Assembly (NCBI GenBank): GCA_040218535.1
Contig: JAVJRG010000010.1
Location: 310,001 to 374,000, forward strand
DNA: 64,000 bases
Reading direction: 5' to 3'
Source: Lacipirellulaceae bacterium
Lineage (GTDB): Bacteria > Planctomycetota > Planctomycetia > Pirellulales > Lacipirellulaceae
The position numbers and the translations under genes were made by a program. Of the stretch, positions 61,675-64,000 are shown in pieces. The notes beneath the pieces are model-generated. The model saw only the letters and a program-made list of their open reading frames with translations. It had not been told where the DNA came from and made no database searches. The first letter of the stretch is position 1; each line of letters starts with the position of its first letter.

Positions 61675-63594
61675 ATGAAAACGTGTACTCGAATCGCTCT
61701 CTCGATTGCTCTTGTCTGCTTAGCTTGCCTAGCACGCCAGTCCATGTGTCTCGCCAAGGGAGAATTCTTTTCACACAACATCAGAATGCAAGCATCACTT
61801 GTTGAAGACGATGGAATAATCCGACTGCTTGTTTACCGTGACGGCGAACCGCTTCTTAAAGATATCCGATTGGGCATCGAACTTGAGGGGAGCCATGACA
61901 ACCAAGAAATCGTTCAGGTTTCGTCAAGCGAGCATGAGAACTCATGGAAGCCCGTTTGGGGCAAACGGAATCAAGTGCAGGACAAGTTCGTGGAATGTAG
62001 GTTTAAAACGGACCAATACTCAATCGTGGTGCGTATCTACGATGACGGGATCGCTGTCCGTTATGAGCTGCCAGCCGACATCGATGGAGAACTCGTAAAG
62101 CACACCATTCTAAAGGATCTCACCACCTTCAACTTCGCCACCGACGCCACCTGCTACAGCTACAACGGCGAAAACCCGAACATCGGCCCTGAAAAGCTCA
62201 GCGACACGGGCGGTGACCGCCAAGCCCCGCTGCTCGCGAAGTGTGCGGACGACTGCTATGTCGCGATCCACGAAGCGGCCCTCTACGACGCTCCCTGGAT
62301 GAAGTTGCATAGCGAGACGGGATCGAACTCAATCCGAGTCAAGACATCCAAGTACGAAGTCAAGCCGGGCTTCAAGACACCCTGGCGAGTGTTGATGGTT
62401 GGGGATACCCCAGGCGATTTGCTCGACAGCGATCTCCTGATGAATCTCAACCCGCCTTGTCAGGTCGAAGATCCAACATGGATCAAGCCGGGGGTTTGTT
62501 TCTGGGATTGGCGTGCCTGGGGGCATAAGACGAAAGATGGATTTACCTACGGCCTAGACTTGCCTTCTTGGAAACGCTTCGTCGATTTCGCTGAGGAGAC
62601 CGGCGTTCCCTATCTGTTGCTCGACGCCAACTGGTACGGGCCGGAGTTTGAGAAAGAGTCCAACCCCACCGAAACGGGCAAGGTCAATGACGTCCGCGAA
62701 CTACTCGACTACGCCAACGCCCACAATGTCGGCGTGCTGCTTTACTTGAACGACGTTGCTGGGCGGAAGTACGACCTTGATGCTGTGCTGAAGAATTATC
62801 ACGAGTGGGGCGCAAAGGGGATTAAGTACGGCTTCATGAGCGGAGGCGGCAAAGACAAAGTTGAGCGGACACGACGCATCATCGAACTTTGCGCGAAGAA
62901 CGAATTGGTAGTCGACTTCCACGACGGCCCAATTCCCCCGTCGGGCGATATGCGAACCTATCCAAATTGCTTGACCCGGGAATTCTGCCACGCACAGAGC
63001 GACTCACTTCGTGCTTTCACACCAAAGACGTTCGTAACCGCTTGCTTTGTGAACGGCTTGGCAGGTCCCCTCGATATGGCCAATGGAATGTTTGATCTGG
63101 AGAATTCGATGGCGCAGCGACCGCGAATATTCGAGGACGTTCGCTCAACGGTTGTTGGTGAAGCAGCCCGCTCGTTGATTGTCTTCACAGGGCTGAATGT
63201 CTTGCCGGACTCTCCCGACGCCTATCGAGAGAAGGCTCCCTTGTTCGAGTTCATTGCCGCGCAGAAGATGCCTTGGGATGAGAGCAAGACGCTAGCCGGA
63301 GAAATCGGACAGTACATCACCACGATGCGCCGCACGGGTGATACATGGTTAGTGGCAACAGCCACGAATGAGGAACCGCTGGAGACAAAGATCGAAATCG
63401 ACTTTTTACCGCCCGGGAAATACGCTGTGGTGGTTTACAGGGACGCTCCTGACTCTCACTATGAAACCAATCGCGAGACGTACCAATTCTCATCAGAAAC
63501 TTGGGACATCACCGGTTCGAAAACGATTACTGCTAGGCTTGCCCCAGGCGGCGGTCATTGTTTGAAGATAAAGCGACTTGAAGAAGACAAGTAA
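61675..63594 (+). CDS. GH97-family glycoside hydrolase
   Basis: A 639-residue exported enzyme. Signal peptide about 1-28. The N-terminal beta-sandwich includes IVVRIYDDGIAVRYELP. The TIM barrel has KPGVCFWDWRAWGHKTKDGFTY, VPYLLLDANWYGPEFE, AKGIKYGFMSGGG, the DFHDGPIPPSGDMRTYPNCLTRE stretch and MDNGMFDL-like MANGMFDL; the C-terminal beta domain ends GGGHCLKIKRL. In the retaining GH97 type the IK-x-D motif carries the nucleophile; here it is IKYG, so the inverting type is more likely. It should hydrolyse alpha-linked glucosides or galactosides in the periplasm. Follows the ECF/FecR pair. Confidence 0.88.
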   Translation: MKTCTRIALSIALVCLACLARQSMCLAKGEFFSHNIRMQASLVEDDGIIRLLVYRDGEPLLKDIRLGIELEGSHDNQEIVQVSSSEHENSWKPVWGKRNQVQDKFVECRFKTDQYSIVVRIYDDGIAVRYELPADIDGELVKHTILKDLTTFNFATDATCYSYNGENPNIGPEKLSDTGGDRQAPLLAKCADDCYVAIHEAALYDAPWMKLHSETGSNSIRVKTSKYEVKPGFKTPWRVLMVGDTPGDLLDSDLLMNLNPPCQVEDPTWIKPGVCFWDWRAWGHKTKDGFTYGLDLPSWKRFVDFAEETGVPYLLLDANWYGPEFEKESNPTETGKVNDVRELLDYANAHNVGVLLYLNDVAGRKYDLDAVLKNYHEWGAKGIKYGFMSGGGKDKVERTRRIIELCAKNELVVDFHDGPIPPSGDMRTYPNCLTREFCHAQSDSLRAFTPKTFVTACFVNGLAGPLDMANGMFDLENSMAQRPRIFEDVRSTVVGEAARSLIVFTGLNVLPDSPDAYREKAPLFEFIAAQKMPWDESKTLAGEIGQYITTMRRTGDTWLVATATNEEPLETKIEIDFLPPGKYAVVVYRDAPDSHYETNRETYQFSSETWDITGSKTITARLAPGGGHCLKIKRLEEDK

Positions 63595-63625
63595 CGACAT
63601 CGCACTGACGCAATGAACAATGCGT

Positions 63626-63708
63626 CCCTAGCCCCCAGCGCAAGCTGTGGGGTTGGAATCGTCAATACGCGGAACGGAGAACCGCACAGCTTGCGCTGGG
63701 GGCTAGGG
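63626..63708. repeat. 24-bp perfect inverted repeat CCCTAGCCCCCAGCGC
   Basis: The left arm 63626-63649 and right arm 63685-63708 are exact reverse complements around a 35-base spacer, between two convergent GH97 genes. The position fits a bidirectional terminator, but the arms are much longer than needed and lack a T tract. Confidence 0.8.
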
Positions 63709-63744
63709 CTGATCGTTCTCGACCCCTGCGCGACTTCCCATTTG

Positions 63745-63999
63745 CTACTTCGCTGGCACAATCCGTACTGCTTGGCCACTATTGGCGATCAGCTTGATGG
63801 GTAGAGTGCTCTCTTGATCGACTTCGAGGCGTTCGATTCTTACATGAGTACGCGTTTGGAGCGAAGGATCGTGCGAATAGACGTGGGCGATGTACTTCTG
63901 ATTCGGCTCAAGAAAATCCAGATCGGCTTTGAGGTCTTGCGGATCGTCGGAATTTAAGGACACAACGTACCAGTCGAGCCCCGAGCGCCGCGCGATGGT
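63745..63999 (-). CDS. C-terminal end of a second GH97-family glycoside hydrolase
   Basis: The last 84 codons of a gene that begins beyond the window. The readable part has RRSGLDWYVVSLN, LDFLEPNQKYIAHVYSHDP and a final NSGQAVRIVP: the C-terminal beta domain of GH97 enzymes (W-Y-V-x-x-x-x, L-x-F-L, Y-x-A-x-x-Y, G-x-A-x-R-I). It converges on the GH97 gene at 61675-63594, so two related glycosidases lie side by side under or near one ECF system. Confidence 0.75.
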   Translation of the reverse strand, partial: TIARRSGLDWYVVSLNSDDPQDLKADLDFLEPNQKYIAHVYSHDPSLQTRTHVRIERLEVDQESTLPIKLIANSGQAVRIVPAK

Positions 64000-64000
64000 T

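Overview
The window looks like a chromosomal segment of a planctomycete, probably of the Pirellulales group. The evidence is direct: two gene pairs encoding planctomycete-type cytochrome c/DUF1549/DUF1553 proteins and DUF1501 proteins, two ECF sigma factors (one divergent from a Ser/Thr kinase), a PEP-CTERM protein, giant secreted proteins that begin with the LE-x-R-x-L-L-A/S motif, and many proteins of types typical of that phylum. There is no phage, plasmid, insertion sequence or CRISPR array. One tRNA gene (Glu, anticodon CTC) is present.

Layout. 1-7.2 kb: the end of a GNAT gene, an ECF sigma factor divergent from a membrane Ser/Thr kinase, a secreted sugar-binding/dehydrogenase-like protein and a small lipoprotein. 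7.3-14.5 kb (minus strand): a DNA-repair run of a DUF3253 protein, photolyase, a full-length Lhr helicase and a Nei-type glycosylase. 14.7-17.7 kb: an SDR protein, two small membrane proteins and a TIGR03032 protein, with two related inverted repeats. 17.8-22.2 kb: the first DUF1501/PSCyt1 pair. 22.5-25.3 kb: galE, a GNAT protein and a cupin-like oxygenase candidate. 25.5-27.3 kb: a sodium:solute symporter with its DUF3311 partner.

27.4-33.2 kb (minus strand): the most interesting block, a compact four-gene set. It encodes a squalene-hopene-cyclase-like class II terpene cyclase, a DUF116-polyprenyl synthase fusion, a chorismate-lyase-like protein and a FAD protein carrying the WxWxIP motif of flavin-dependent halogenases. 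Gene spacing and overlaps suggest one transcript. The obvious hypothesis is an uncharacterised cyclic terpenoid or aromatic-terpenoid pathway.

33.4-39.2 kb: an EF-hand protein and a 1573-residue RTX/G8/beta-helix protein. 39.7-45 kb: an M50-like membrane protease candidate, a radical SAM protein followed by a 52-residue basic protein with a perfect terminator, a PEP-CTERM protein with its own terminator, and a cytochrome/LRR/coiled-coil protein. 44.3-53.3 kb: apgM and pgi (divergent glycolytic genes), a UPF0173 hydrolase, a DUF6263-like protein, a Rieske protein, a MazG-like/membrane protein/ABC ATPase row, and tRNA-Glu. 53.4-58.7 kb: a secreted Gfo/Idh/MocA oxidoreductase and the second DUF1501/PSCyt1 pair. 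59-64 kb: an ECF sigma factor overlapping a FecR/NPCBM-like membrane protein, then two convergent GH97 glycosidases, which suggests polysaccharide use under ECF control.

Gene borders often carry inverted repeats or hairpins without a T tract. Only two classical Rho-independent terminators were found (41989 and 42878). Coordinates of starts were adjusted where a better ATG/GTG, Shine-Dalgarno site, signal peptide or conserved N-terminus was visible. All functions come from reading the sequence; no database search was possible.
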